Source of the DNA: Alphaproteobacteria bacterium
GTDB taxonomy: Bacteria > Pseudomonadota > Alphaproteobacteria > Rhizobiales > Devosiaceae
Direction of reading: 5' to 3'
DNA length: 64,000 bases
Assembly: GCA_018828145.1 (NCBI GenBank)
Contig: JAHJWO010000024.1
Coordinates: 124,001-188,000 of the forward strand
A program made the position numbers and the translations under genes. Shown here in pieces: positions 24,648 to 33,942 of the stretch (position 1 is the stretch's first letter; the number at the start of each line of letters is the position of its first letter). The notes beneath the pieces were generated by a model. It made no database searches. It was not told where the DNA came from and was given only the letters and a program-made list of their open reading frames with translations.

Positions 24648-25689
24648 TTTCCAGCCTGCCCAGCCTTTCTGCCAGCTCCTGCACCGCAATGATCAAGGGC
24701 GCAATGAAAGCGTCGTAGCGCAGGCCCTGTTCGCTATCGGGGTCAGCGGGGTCGGCCAGAACATGGCCGCCGAAATCCCGGCCCTTGAGTGCGTCCTGCA
24801 CCTGCTGCGCCATGAGGCCGTAGTGGGTGCGGCGGCCGGGGCGGGGTTGGCCGTCTTCCGTCACGCCGACGATCCAGCGGTATTTGATCGGGATCAGATC
24901 CAGGATGAAGTCGAGGCCGAGATCGCTGGGTTCGATATCGGTCTTCTGGCGGCTGTCGGAGGTCTGGATGGTGCCGGTAGCGGACCAGACTGCGGACCAG
25001 CGCGCGCCAGCGCCGCCCAAGGTCACGGCATTGTCGGTGGCCGGGCGAAGGGTGGCGGCAACCGTGGCCGCGCCAGTCGTGGCATTGACGGTGAGCGCAT
25101 CGATCCAGGAGGCGCCATCGGGGCTCACCTTGAGGCGCCAGTGGTCGTCGCCGGCCAGGCCCATTTCGGCGCGGCCGGACCAGTTGGTCTGGTAGAGCAG
25201 GCTCGCGGTATCGCCAGGCGCGGCCTTGTTGAGCTTGAGCCGGTGGCCATTGCCGGCATGGGTGAACAGCGTTGCCGCGGCCGCGACGGCGAGACGGTTG
25301 GTGCTGTCGGCGCTGGTATTGACGCCCAGGCGCGGCAGGGCCGAGCCGAGCGAGGCCAGCGGCGTCCAGGCGCCAGTATCGAAGACATAGAGAGCCTGCT
25401 CGGCCTTGACATAGACCTGCCAGCCGGGGGCCGGATCGTGAAATTGCCAGGCGCCGGACTGCCACGCAGCGATCTCGTCGGTGTGGCCTGCCCAAGCATT
25501 AGTGGCGCCAGCGGGCACGAGCCAGGCGTCGCCGGCGAGGGGCGAGGCGGGCGGGGTGGCGATGGTGCGGCTTTCGACGGCGGGCTGCACCAGGGCATCG
25601 AGTGACTCGATGGCTTCGTTATGCGTGATGTGTTTCTGCGCCTGGCTCGGCATGATGAAGGGCAGGGTCAGGCGGGGGGTATGGTCCAT
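24637..25689 (-). CDS. Orphan tail-fibre-like protein (DUF2793 + peptidase S74 chaperone)
   Basis: 350 residues from the ATG at 25689. The N-terminal third matches DUF2793: LPFIMPSQAQKHITHNEAIE, then LVPAGATNAWAGH and GWQVYVKAEQALYVF. The C-terminal 110 residues match the intramolecular chaperone/auto-protease of phage tail spikes: SDSRQKTDIEPSDLGLDFIL, with Ser-Asp at the likely cleavage point, then PIKYRW and THYGLMAQQV. Such proteins occur in phages and gene-transfer-agent loci and trimerise into receptor-binding fibres. No other phage or GTA gene is present, so it is either a GTA outlier locus or a domesticated fibre. Confidence 0.88.
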   Translation of the reverse strand: MDHTPRLTLPFIMPSQAQKHITHNEAIESLDALVQPAVESRTIATPPASPLAGDAWLVPAGATNAWAGHTDEIAAWQSGAWQFHDPAPGWQVYVKAEQALYVFDTGAWTPLASLGSALPRLGVNTSADSTNRLAVAAAATLFTHAGNGHRLKLNKAAPGDTASLLYQTNWSGRAEMGLAGDDHWRLKVSPDGASWIDALTVNATTGAATVAATLRPATDNAVTLGGAGARWSAVWSATGTIQTSDSRQKTDIEPSDLGLDFILDLIPIKYRWIVGVTEDGQPRPGRRTHYGLMAQQVQDALKGRDFGGHVLADPADPDSEQGLRYDAFIAPLIIAVQELAERLGRLETRS

Positions 25690-25751
25690 GGGAGTCTCCT
25701 TTGGGGGAGAGTCTAGGGCCGGATAGCGGGGCGGGGATAAGTGGGGGATCT

Positions 25752-25908
25752 TCCCTTCTGCCCCGTGAGGGCGGAGGTGCCCGAAAGGTGGATGAGGATG
25801 AGGGATCACTTTGGACGTCTGGCACGGGATAGCGCGGTACCCCTCACCCTGACTTTTCTGCTGAACGCAGAAATGTCGTCCCTCTCCCTCAAGGGGAGAG
25901 GGGAAGAG
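25752..25908. repeat. Composite intergenic repeat
   Basis: Two element types occupy the gap before sitD. The first, at 25752-25800, is an imperfect TTCTGCCCCGTGAGGGCGGA block followed by GGTGCCCGAAAGGTGGATGA. The second, at 25840-25908, starts CCCCTCACCCTGAC and contains TTTCTGC-TGAAC-GCAGAAA and CCTCTCCCTC-AA-GGGGAGAGG dyads. The second is of the type seen at 18978 and 20109, and its end runs into the last codons of sitD. Confidence 0.65.
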
Positions 25909-26734
25909 GCGCCGGCCTTCGCGTCGTCGTGACCACGAAGGTCACGATGAAGGTGAGGCTCATCAGGAGCACGATGGTGGGGGCAGAGGCCGAGTCGATG
26001 AAGAAGCTGGCATAGATGCCGACCAGCGAGCTCAGGACCGAGACGGTGACGGCGATCAGCATCATGGGGGCGAAGCGCTTACTGATGAGGTAGGCGATGG
26101 CGCCGGGAGCGACCAGCAGGGCGATGACCAGCACGATGCCGACGGCGGTGAGGGCGGCGACGATGGTGAGCGAGAGCAAGGCCAAGAGGCCATAGTGCAG
26201 AACGCGCACCGGCAGGCCGATGGCCCCGGCCTGTTGCGGATCGAAGGTGAAGAGCAGGAGATCGCGCCACTTGGCGAGGACGATGAGCGTCACGACCAGC
26301 GCGATGATGCCGGTCTGGATCAGGTCGGCCGGGCTGACGCCAAGAATGTCGCCGAACAGGATATGGTCGAGATGCACATCGGTCTGGATCGAGGTGTAGA
26401 GCACGATGCCAAGGCCGAAGAGCCCGGCAAAGACCACGCCCATGACCGTATCTTCCTTGATCCGGGAATTCTCCTTGAGATAGCCGACCGAGAGGGCACA
26501 GGCCATGCCGGCGGCAAAGGCGCCGATGCCGAGGGGAATGCCGACAATATAGGCCAGCACCACGCCGGGCAGGACGGCATGGGAGATGGCGTCGCCCATC
26601 AGCGACCAGCCCTTGAGCACGAGGAAGCAGGACAGCAAGGCCGTGGGCACCGCCACCATGACGGCAATGAGCATGGCATTGGTCATGAAGGGAAACTGGA
26701 AGGGCCAGAGCGCGTAGGTGAGGAACTCGTTCAT
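25889..26734 (-). CDS. sitD: Manganese/iron ABC transporter permease SitD
   Basis: 281 residues, an ABC-3 family permease with about eight membrane helices. Family motifs include VLKGWSLMGDAISHAVLPGV near the N-terminus and a conserved LVAPGAIAYLISKRFAPMML near the C-terminus. It pairs with SitC to form the metal channel. The stop lies in the palindromic repeat, and the C-terminus (RRPAPLPLSP) is partly encoded by it. It follows sitC with an 8-bp gap in the order A-B-C-D. Confidence 0.92.
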   Translation of the reverse strand: MNEFLTYALWPFQFPFMTNAMLIAVMVAVPTALLSCFLVLKGWSLMGDAISHAVLPGVVLAYIVGIPLGIGAFAAGMACALSVGYLKENSRIKEDTVMGVVFAGLFGLGIVLYTSIQTDVHLDHILFGDILGVSPADLIQTGIIALVVTLIVLAKWRDLLLFTFDPQQAGAIGLPVRVLHYGLLALLSLTIVAALTAVGIVLVIALLVAPGAIAYLISKRFAPMMLIAVTVSVLSSLVGIYASFFIDSASAPTIVLLMSLTFIVTFVVTTTRRPAPLPLSP

Positions 26735-26742
26735 CGGGCGAC

Positions 26743-27597
26743 CTACCTCGCGATTTCTTGGGCAGCGCGGCGGCGATTGGCCAGCAGGCCATGCTTGGGT
26801 GCAAGGAAGAAGGCGAGGAGGAAGACCGCGGTCTGCAGCACGACGATGACGCCGCCGGTGGCGCCATCGAGGAAGAAGGAGATGTAGGCGCCGACGAGGG
26901 ACGACAGCGCGCCCACGGCAATGGCGATGAGGATGAGACGCGGGAAGCGGTCGGTGAGGAGGTAAGCGGTGGCGCCGGGGGTGACCACCATGGCGATGAC
27001 GAGGAAAGCCCCGACGGTCTGCATGGCGGCAACGGTGCAGGCTGCCAGGAGGGTGAAGAAGATCACCCGCAGCAGCGGCGGGTTGAGGCCGATGGAGCGG
27101 GCATGACTCTCATCGAAGAAGGTGACCATGAGATCCTTCCAGATGACGAACATGACCGCCAGCGTGACCACGGAAATGATGACAAGCTGCAAGGTGTCTT
27201 CGGGCGTGACGGCCAGGATATTGCCCATGACGATGGTCTGGATGTTCACCGATGTGGGTGACAGCGAGATCATGAAGAGGCCGAGGCCGAAAAAGGCGGT
27301 GAAGATGAGCCCGATAACCGCATCTTCCTTGAGCTTGGTGCGCTGGGTGAGAAAGAGCATGGCCCCGGCGGCCAGGCCGCCAGAAAAGAAGGCGCCGAGC
27401 GAAAAGGGCAGGCCGAGCATATAGGCGCCGGCCACGCCGGGCACGATGGAATGGCTCAGTGCATCGCCGATCAGCGACCAGCCCTTGAGCATGAGATAGG
27501 CCGAGAGGAAGGCGCAGACGCCGCCGACCAGGGCCGAGACCCACATGGCATTGATCATGTAGCCATAGGAAAAGGGGAGCAGGAGGGTGTCGATCAT
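26743..27597 (-). CDS. sitC: Manganese/iron ABC transporter permease SitC
   Basis: 284 residues, ABC-3 permease with the same architecture as SitD ([40 protein letters not shown]). Two related permeases in tandem are typical of SitABCD/MntABCD rather than the single-permease ZnuABC. This supports manganese or ferrous iron over zinc. The start overlaps the sitB stop by 4 bp. Confidence 0.92.
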   Translation of the reverse strand: MIDTLLLPFSYGYMINAMWVSALVGGVCAFLSAYLMLKGWSLIGDALSHSIVPGVAGAYMLGLPFSLGAFFSGGLAAGAMLFLTQRTKLKEDAVIGLIFTAFFGLGLFMISLSPTSVNIQTIVMGNILAVTPEDTLQLVIISVVTLAVMFVIWKDLMVTFFDESHARSIGLNPPLLRVIFFTLLAACTVAAMQTVGAFLVIAMVVTPGATAYLLTDRFPRLILIAIAVGALSSLVGAYISFFLDGATGGVIVVLQTAVFLLAFFLAPKHGLLANRRRAAQEIAR

Positions 27598-28472
27598 TCG
27601 TCCACCGGGTCCGATTGCCTCGTGGTCATCTTGCCCTTTTCGCCATACATGACCAGGGGCCGCTCATCGTCGGTCAGAACCGAGATGTGGCGTGGATCGT
27701 CATCGTCATGCAGGCCGGATCCTGCCAGGACGAAGTGGCGCAGGGCGCCGCCAAAGGTGATTTCGAGCCATTCGCGGGTGAAGATTTCGCTGGTGGGGCC
27801 GGAGGCCAGCACGGTGCCCTTGACCAGAACGGTCCGGTCGCAGAATTCGGGGACCGAACCCAGATTGTGGGTCGAGACCAGCATGACCTTGCCCTCGTCG
27901 CGCAGGGAGCGCAGCAGGGTCACGATGGCATCCTCGGTCTGGACGTCGACGCCGGTAAAGGGTTCGTCGAGCAGGATGACCTCGCTCTGCTGCGCCAACG
28001 CACGGGCGAGGAAGACGCGCTTCTTCTGGCCGCCGGACAGTTCGCCGATCTGGCGGTGGCGGAATTCAACCATGTTGACGCGCTCAAGAGCCGAGGTGAC
28101 CATCTGGTGATCAACGGGCTTGGGGCGGCGCAGCATGCCCATATGGCCGTAGCGGCCCATCATGACGACGTCTTCGACGAGGACGGGGAAGTTCCAGTCG
28201 ACATCCTCGGATTGCGGCACATAGGCGACCAGGTTGCGCTTGAGCGCCTGCTTTCCGGGGACACCCAGGATCTCGACCGAGCCGCCGGCCAGGGGCACAA
28301 AGCCCATGATGGCCTTGAACAGGGTCGACTTGCCCGAACCATTGACCCCGACCAGAGCGGTGATCGAGCCGCGCGGAATGGAGAAGCTGGCATGCTTGAT
28401 GGCCGTGGTGCCGTTGCGATAGGCGACGGTGATGTCGCTGACCGCAAGGCCGGGCTGGTTGGCGTCGTTCAC
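27594..28472 (-). CDS. sitB: Manganese/iron ABC transporter ATPase SitB
   Basis: 292 residues. Walker [11 protein letters not shown]-loop [11 protein letters not shown], signature LSGGQKKR and Walker [13 protein letters not shown]. The W-N-F sequence after the Q-loop is usual in metal-ABC ATPases of this family. The tail beyond about residue 245 ([20 protein letters not shown]) is acidic and His-containing. It overlaps sitA and sitC by 4 bp on each side, so the four genes are translationally coupled. Confidence 0.94.
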   Translation of the reverse strand: MNDANQPGLAVSDITVAYRNGTTAIKHASFSIPRGSITALVGVNGSGKSTLFKAIMGFVPLAGGSVEILGVPGKQALKRNLVAYVPQSEDVDWNFPVLVEDVVMMGRYGHMGMLRRPKPVDHQMVTSALERVNMVEFRHRQIGELSGGQKKRVFLARALAQQSEVILLDEPFTGVDVQTEDAIVTLLRSLRDEGKVMLVSTHNLGSVPEFCDRTVLVKGTVLASGPTSEIFTREWLEITFGGALRHFVLAGSGLHDDDDPRHISVLTDDERPLVMYGEKGKMTTRQSDPVDE

Positions 28473-29359
28473 GGGGTCAGACCTTGCACGATGGTGTTGG
28501 CGGTAACCGAAAGCAGTTCCAGATACGTGGGGACCAGGCCATCCGGTTCAGACAGCGAGTCTACATAGAGCACGCCGCCATATTTGATGCCGGTTTCGCG
28601 GGCGACCTGTTCGGCCGGCTTGGGGGAAATGGTGGATTCCGAGAAGATGGCCGGCACGGCATTGGCGCGGACCTGGTCGATGACGTGGCGCACCTGCTGG
28701 GGCGTGCCCTGCTGATCGGCATTGATGGGCCAGAGATAGAGCTCCTTGAGGCCGAAATCGCGCGCCAGATAGCTGAAGGCGCCCTCGGACGTGGCCAGCC
28801 AGCGGCGCTCCTCGGGGATGGCGGCAATGGCGGCGCGGATGGGCTCGACGGTGGCCGTGATCTCGGCGGAATAGGCCGCCGCATTGGCATTGTAGGTCGC
28901 CTCGTTGGCCGGGTCGGCCGCGACAAAGGCCTTGCGGATATTCTCGACATAGACCAGCGCGTCAGTGGGCGACATCCAGGCATGCGGATTGGGCTTGCCC
29001 TCATAGGGGCCCTCGCCGATGCCCATGGGCTCGATGCCCTCGGTGACGATGGCGGACGGCACATCGCCCAGATTGGATAGGAACTGCTCGAACCACTGTT
29101 CGAGATTGAGCCCGTTCCACAGCACCAGATCGGCATCCTGGGCGCCGATCAGGTCGCCGGGTGTGGGCTGGTAATTATGGATCTCGGCGCCGGGCTTGGT
29201 GATGGAGACGACGTCGGCAGCGTCGCCCGCCACGTTCTGCGCCATGTCGGCAATGATGGTGAAGGAGGTAATGGCCTTGAGACGATCCTGCGCCATAGCA
29301 GGGAGCGCGGCAGTCAGAGCCACGGACAGAGCGAGGACGGAAAACACGCGACGATGCAT
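28469..29359 (-). CDS. sitA: Manganese/iron-binding periplasmic protein SitA
   Basis: 296 residues with a Sec leader ([20 protein letters not shown], cleavage near AMA-QD). Cluster A-I fold. The metal ligands expected for the SitA/MntC class are seen as His in [12 protein letters not shown], His in PNPHAWMSP, Glu in [10 protein letters not shown] and Asp in [10 protein letters not shown]. The His-rich loop of zinc-binding ZnuA is absent. It is the first gene of sitABCD, 38 bp downstream of a Mur/Fur-like box. Confidence 0.94.
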   Translation of the reverse strand: MHRRVFSVLALSVALTAALPAMAQDRLKAITSFTIIADMAQNVAGDAADVVSITKPGAEIHNYQPTPGDLIGAQDADLVLWNGLNLEQWFEQFLSNLGDVPSAIVTEGIEPMGIGEGPYEGKPNPHAWMSPTDALVYVENIRKAFVAADPANEATYNANAAAYSAEITATVEPIRAAIAAIPEERRWLATSEGAFSYLARDFGLKELYLWPINADQQGTPQQVRHVIDQVRANAVPAIFSESTISPKPAEQVARETGIKYGGVLYVDSLSEPDGLVPTYLELLSVTANTIVQGLTP

Positions 29360-29397
29360 TGATCACTCCAGAAACCGATGCCGGATCAATAATGCAA

Positions 29398-29414
29398 TTG
29401 CAAATCATTCGCAA
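29398..29414. promoter_or_regulatory. Mur/Fur-type box upstream of sitA
   Basis: TTGCAAATCATTCGCAA is a 17-bp imperfect dyad (7 of 8 arm positions pair) resembling the alphaproteobacterial Fur/Mur recognition sequence with TGCAAAT half-sites. It lies 38 bp before the sitA start. Manganese-dependent repression by Mur is the expected mode. Confidence 0.75.
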
Positions 29415-29584
29415 TAGCCAAGATGCGTTGCGACTGACGCATGGCGATGTGTCGCGTGGTCGCCTTATGCAAAGGCGCCGTGCGCGATAGGGTCGACACG
29501 GCAGCGAGATCCGGCGCATGGGCGATCGGGTGCCTCAGCGTGCCAATGTGTCCAGAAGCGGAGCCTAATTTCGTGACGACCGAT

Positions 29585-30943
29585 ATGCATGATCTGCGCG
29601 ACAGGGCAGTGCTGGGCACCTTCTTTCATGCACCCAGCCCGGACGGGCTCGAGGTGCTGGCCGATACGCTGGTGGTGATCGACGCTGCGGGCGCCATCGC
29701 GGTGGTGGCGCCGCAAGGCGATCTGCGGCGCGGGGCGCTTGAAGCGCAATTTGCCGGGAAGACGCTGCGCCTGCCGGAAGGAAGCTATGTCCTGCCCGGC
29801 ATGGTGGATCTGCATGTGCATGCGCCGCAATATCCGCAGCTGGGGCTGGCGCTGGACGAGCCACTGGAAGTCTGGCTGCACAAATACACGTTCCCGCTCG
29901 AGGCGCGTTACGCCGACCTGGACTTTGCGGCCGAGCGCTATGGCATGCTGGTGGATGACCTGCTGGCCAATGGCACCACCACGGCCCTCTACTTCGCCAC
30001 GCAGCATCGCGAGGCCAGCCAGCTGCTTGCCGACATCTGCATCGAGAAGGGGCAGCGCGCCCTGGTCGGCAAGGTGGCGATGGACGATCCGGCCGCCTGC
30101 CCCGATGGTTACCGCGACGCCAGCCCGGAAGCGGCCGTGGCGGACACGCGGGCGGTCATCGAGCATATCAGGCAGCACAGGGACAATGGCGACGGCAGGG
30201 TGCTGCCCGTCATCACGCCGCGCTTCATCCCCTCCTGCACCGACGCGACGCTCAGGGGGCTCGGTGCGCTGGCGGCGGAATGCGGCTGCCACGTGCAGAC
30301 CCATTGCTCGGAAAGCGACTGGGCGCATGGGCATGTGCTGGAGCGCCATGGCATGACCGATGCGGCGGCGCTGGATGGGTTCGGCCTGCTGACGCGGCGG
30401 ACCGTATTGGCACACAGCAATTTCCTGACCGCTGACGACATGGACCGCCTGGCCGCGCGCGGGAGCGGGGTGGCCCATTGCGCGCTGTCCAACATCTATT
30501 TCGCCAACAGCGTCTTCCCGCTGCGTGCCGCCCTGGAGCGGGGGGTGCGCGTGGGCCTGGGGACGGACATTTCGGGCGGTCCGTCGGCCTCGATGTTCAA
30601 TGCCTGCCGCACCACGGTGCAAAGTGCGCGCATGCTGGAAGAAGGCGTCGATCCCGCACGCCCGGCCGGGGAACGGGGGCGGCCGGGGTCGGCGGTTAGT
30701 CTGGTCACTGCCTTCCACCTCGCCACGGCGGGCGGCGGGGATGCGCTGGAGCTGCCGATCGGCAGGTTTGCACCCGGCTATAGGTTCGATGCCATAGCCG
30801 TCGATACGACGCGGCGCGCCGGGGGCATCCGCCTGTTCGATCTCACCGACCCGGTCGCGATCTTCGAGAAGGTGCTTTATGGCGCGACCCGCGCCAATCT
30901 GTCGGCCGTCTGGGTCGACGGCCGACGCGTTGCGGCAGGTTAG
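29585..30943 (+). CDS. guaD: Guanine deaminase
   Basis: Amidohydrolase converting guanine to xanthine. About 452 residues from the ATG at 29585; GTG at 29573 is an equally plausible start, and the frame is open much further up. Zinc ligands and active-site motifs: PGMVDLHVHAPQYPQLG, THCSESDWAHGH, VLAHSNFL and GLGTDISGGPSASMF. The HAPQYP and DISGGPS signatures separate guanine deaminase from other cytosine/adenosine-type hydrolases. No xanthine dehydrogenase or uric-acid genes adjoin it. It ends 4 bp inside the convergent flavoprotein gene. Confidence 0.95.
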   Translation: MHDLRDRAVLGTFFHAPSPDGLEVLADTLVVIDAAGAIAVVAPQGDLRRGALEAQFAGKTLRLPEGSYVLPGMVDLHVHAPQYPQLGLALDEPLEVWLHKYTFPLEARYADLDFAAERYGMLVDDLLANGTTTALYFATQHREASQLLADICIEKGQRALVGKVAMDDPAACPDGYRDASPEAAVADTRAVIEHIRQHRDNGDGRVLPVITPRFIPSCTDATLRGLGALAAECGCHVQTHCSESDWAHGHVLERHGMTDAAALDGFGLLTRRTVLAHSNFLTADDMDRLAARGSGVAHCALSNIYFANSVFPLRAALERGVRVGLGTDISGGPSASMFNACRTTVQSARMLEEGVDPARPAGERGRPGSAVSLVTAFHLATAGGGDALELPIGRFAPGYRFDAIAVDTTRRAGGIRLFDLTDPVAIFEKVLYGATRANLSAVWVDGRRVAAG

Positions 30944-32316
30944 TGGGCGGGCCGGACGTTCTGGTTCACCCGGAACAGGTTTTGCGGATCGAACTTTGCC
31001 TTGATGGCGGCGAGCCTTGGATAGTTGTCGCCATAGGTGGCGCGTAGCCGGCCCTCGCCCTCGTCATCCATCATGAAGTTGGGATAGGCGCCATCGAGAT
31101 TGTAGGGGTGCACCGCTGCCCAGTAGTCCCGCGCCCATTGCTTGAGCCTGGGCGCCTTGGCCGGATCGGCATCAACGCCGACGATGACCATCGACCAGGT
31201 GGCGTCGCGGCAGTTCCAGGCGGTGTCGCCGCTGGCCTTGTCATGCACCGCACCATCAATGGGGTAGAGATGCATGGCCGAGATCTCGCTGGGCAGCTTT
31301 GCCGCATGTTCGAGGTGGGCCGTTATCGCGGCGTCAGGGAGGGACTTGATGAAATCACCCTTCCAGTACCATTGCAGCCCCTTGGGATAGAGCGCGTCAA
31401 ACATGCCCTGCAGGGACGGATAGGGCATGGGTCCGGCCCAGTCGAAGAGCGGGGTCGGCAGGTCCTGTCGGATTGCATCGACGGCGGCCTTGGCGCCATC
31501 GCCATTATGGGCGACCAGCAGGATGCACATCCGCTTGCCCCAATGTTCGCGCGGGAAGGGCTCGCCGCTGGGCACGGTCTGCAGGCCCAGCCAGATGCAG
31601 AAATCCCTGGGCGCGCTGGCCTGGAACTGGCGGTACCAGCGCATGACCGTGGCGGCATCGGAGAAGTCGAAGACGATGGGTCCGCCATAGACGTCCTTGG
31701 CGGGATGGGTGCGGAACAGGAAACTTGTCACCACGCCAAAATTGCCGCCGCCGCCCCGGAGTGCCCAGAGCAGGTCGGAGTTTTCAGTTTCACTGGCTGT
31801 CACGAAGCGGCCATCGGCCAGCACGACATCGGCCTCGATGAGGCTGTCTATGGCCAGGCCGTATTGCCGGCTGAGATAGCCATGGCCGCCGCTCAGGGTC
31901 AGGCCGGCCACGCCGGTGGTGGATATGATACCGAAGGGCACCGCGCGGCCGAAGGCATGGGTGGCGTGATCGACATCGCCGGTGGTGCAGCCCGGCCCGA
32001 CGCGGACCGTGTTGTTGGCGGGGTTCACGCGCACGCCCGTCATGGTCGACAGGTCGATCACCAGGCCATCATCGACGCTGCCGAAGCCCGGGCCGTTGTG
32101 GCCGCCGCCGCGGATTGCGATGGCGAGTTGGTTCTCGCGGCCGAAATTGACCGCGTCGATGACATCCCCGACATCGGAACAGCGGGCAATCATCAGCGGA
32201 TGCTTGTCGATCATGCCGTTGTAGAGCCCGCGCGCCGTTTCATAATCGGGGTGGCCGCCAGCGAGCACCGCACCGCGCTGGCCCGCTGCAAAGCTGTTGA
32301 TGGTTTCCGTATTCAT
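30940..32316 (-). CDS. FAD-linked oxidoreductase, berberine-bridge-enzyme family
   Basis: 458 residues with the PCMH-type FAD domain (IAIRGGGHNGPGFGSVDDGL, VRVGPGCTTGDV, GHGYLSRQYGLAID) and the C-terminal BBE motif (YPRLAAIKAKFDPQNLFRVN). The His in RGGGHN can carry 8-alpha-linked FAD. The second anchoring Cys of bicovalent members is replaced (GHGYLSR), so the flavin is probably attached once. Substrates in the family are sugars, alkaloids or aromatic alcohols. It is divergent from an AraC regulator, its likely controller. No leader peptide is seen, so it is cytoplasmic. Confidence 0.92.
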   Translation of the reverse strand: MNTETINSFAAGQRGAVLAGGHPDYETARGLYNGMIDKHPLMIARCSDVGDVIDAVNFGRENQLAIAIRGGGHNGPGFGSVDDGLVIDLSTMTGVRVNPANNTVRVGPGCTTGDVDHATHAFGRAVPFGIISTTGVAGLTLSGGHGYLSRQYGLAIDSLIEADVVLADGRFVTASETENSDLLWALRGGGGNFGVVTSFLFRTHPAKDVYGGPIVFDFSDAATVMRWYRQFQASAPRDFCIWLGLQTVPSGEPFPREHWGKRMCILLVAHNGDGAKAAVDAIRQDLPTPLFDWAGPMPYPSLQGMFDALYPKGLQWYWKGDFIKSLPDAAITAHLEHAAKLPSEISAMHLYPIDGAVHDKASGDTAWNCRDATWSMVIVGVDADPAKAPRLKQWARDYWAAVHPYNLDGAYPNFMMDDEGEGRLRATYGDNYPRLAAIKAKFDPQNLFRVNQNVRPAH

Positions 32317-32525
32317 GGCCTTTTCCTCCTCCGCCGTGTTGCTGCCGGGCGCGGATGCTAGGCCTGCGCAAGGCGCCGGAAAATGACCGATCGTCCGGTT
32401 CTGTTGCTCAGGCGTCCGGCCCGGCCGGCAGTAGCCGGCAGCTTGTCCAGGCGCATGGAGGAGCGTAGTCTGAAGGGCGGAAAGGGCTGTGCCGGAGGAG
32501 GCGCCCTTTCTCCCGGAGGCGAGGG

Positions 32526-33521
32526 ATGGATGTTCTCTCCGACGTGCTCGCGGCGGTGCGGCTGACCGGCGCGATCTTTTTCGACAATACGTTTCGCGAA
32601 CCCTGGGTGGCCGAGGCGCCCAAGGCGTCGGCGATTGCCGCGGCCGTCATGCCGACCTCGCAATATGTCTTCTTTTTTCACACCCTCATCGAGGGATCGT
32701 GCTGGGCGGAACTGACGGAGGGGGCGTCCGAGCCGATCCGGCTTGAAGCCGGCGACATTGTCGCCTTCCCGATGGATGACGCGCATGCCTTCTGCTCGAG
32801 CGTCGGCATGCGGGCAAAGCCCTCGCTGGCGGTCTATCACCACCCGGTCGACCGGCAGTTGCCCTATATCGTCAACGATGGCTCCGGCGCCGGCACCTGC
32901 CGCTTTATCTGCGGCTATCTTGGCTGCGACATCCACCCGTATAACCCCTTCATCAAGTCACTGCCACGCGTGCTGCACGGGCACGGCACTGCCGCGCAGA
33001 GCTGGCTGGCGCATCTGGTGCGCCACGCCGTATCGGAGACGCAGAGCTTGCGCCCGGGCGGGGAAACCGTGCTGGCCAAGCTGGCCGAACTGCTGTTCGT
33101 CGAGGTGCTGCGCGACTATGTCGATGCCCTGCCCCCGGAGGCGCATGGCTGGCTGGCAGGACTGCGGGACCCGCAGGTTGGCCATGCCCTGCGGCTGATA
33201 CACGGGCAGCCGGCCGAGAACTGGACGCTTGAGAGCCTCGCTCGCGCCGTCGGCCTGTCGCGTTCGGTCTTTGCCGATCGCTTCGCGCATTTTACCGGCG
33301 CCTCCCCCATGCAGTATGTCGCGCGCTGGCGCATGCAGCTGGCGGCCCGCCGGCTGGAGAATCCGTCGGTCAGCATCGCGCAGGCCGGCGCCGAAGTGGG
33401 CTATGAATCCGAGGCCGGCTTCAATCGCGCCTTCAAGAAGGTGGTGGGACTGCCGCCAGGAGCCTGGCGCAAGGGGCGGCTGGTTTCGTCCGCTGACCGG
33501 GCTGCCGCACTGCCGTCCTGA
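32526..33521 (+). CDS. AraC-family transcriptional regulator (cupin N-terminus)
   Basis: 331 residues. The N-terminal half is a Cupin_6-type sensor (HTLIEGSCWAEL, LEAGDIVAFPMDDAHAF). The C-terminal 100 residues form a double AraC helix-turn-helix (WTLESLARAVGLSRSVFADR, FAHFTGASPMQYVARWRMQL, SIAQAGAEVGYESEAGFNRA). The ATG follows GGAGGCGAGGG. The 209-bp gap to the divergent BBE flavoprotein holds no other gene and presumably its target promoter. Confidence 0.93.
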   Translation: MDVLSDVLAAVRLTGAIFFDNTFREPWVAEAPKASAIAAAVMPTSQYVFFFHTLIEGSCWAELTEGASEPIRLEAGDIVAFPMDDAHAFCSSVGMRAKPSLAVYHHPVDRQLPYIVNDGSGAGTCRFICGYLGCDIHPYNPFIKSLPRVLHGHGTAAQSWLAHLVRHAVSETQSLRPGGETVLAKLAELLFVEVLRDYVDALPPEAHGWLAGLRDPQVGHALRLIHGQPAENWTLESLARAVGLSRSVFADRFAHFTGASPMQYVARWRMQLAARRLENPSVSIAQAGAEVGYESEAGFNRAFKKVVGLPPGAWRKGRLVSSADRAAALPS

Positions 33522-33533
33522 TCGTCCGGTGTT

Positions 33534-33740
33534 TCACGAGGTCGGAAGGCCGGGTGGCCGATCGGGAAGCACGAGGTCCATGAAGGGATGATCGGGATTG
33601 GCCTTTGCCTCGCAGCGGCGGGACGCCTCTTCGATCAAAAGCCTGATCACCTCATTGCCATCGGTGGGCAGGATGGCCAGCGCCTGCAACAGGTGATCGC
33701 GGGCCGTTTCATAGCGAAGATCAGGGAATGTCGGGGTCAT
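33534..33740 (-). CDS. Small hypothetical protein
   Basis: 68 residues, largely helical and acidic (FPDLRYETARDHLLQALAIL; EVIRLLIEEASRRCEAKANP), with a proline-rich end. No membrane segment, no known domain. The ATG at 33740 follows a purine-rich GGTGAGGAAG. It sits alone between the convergent AraC gene and the divergent kinase gene. The plausible composition and ribosome-binding site support it as coding, but the function is unknown. Confidence 0.6.
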   Translation of the reverse strand: MTPTFPDLRYETARDHLLQALAILPTDGNEVIRLLIEEASRRCEAKANPDHPFMDLVLPDRPPGLPTS

Positions 33741-33942
33741 GACGCAGCTTCCTCACCCCCCTTTCCCATCCAGGATGCTAGACCCTGCAGTCTGAGGCAC
33801 GGTTACCGGAGGCGCGGCAATTTTATGCGCATTGACCTGCCGCCCGGCGTCGGCGCCAGACGCAGTTTTGGGCTGGCGCGATGGTGCGCAATCTGGGTAA
33901 TTGAAGCGGGGCGCAGGCGGGCGTCTGCGTGTCGGAGGGGGC

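Noticed and set aside
24637-25689. Prophage
   Set aside because: A single fibre-like gene without integrase, capsid, portal, terminase or lysis genes, and neighbours are ordinary chromosomal genes.
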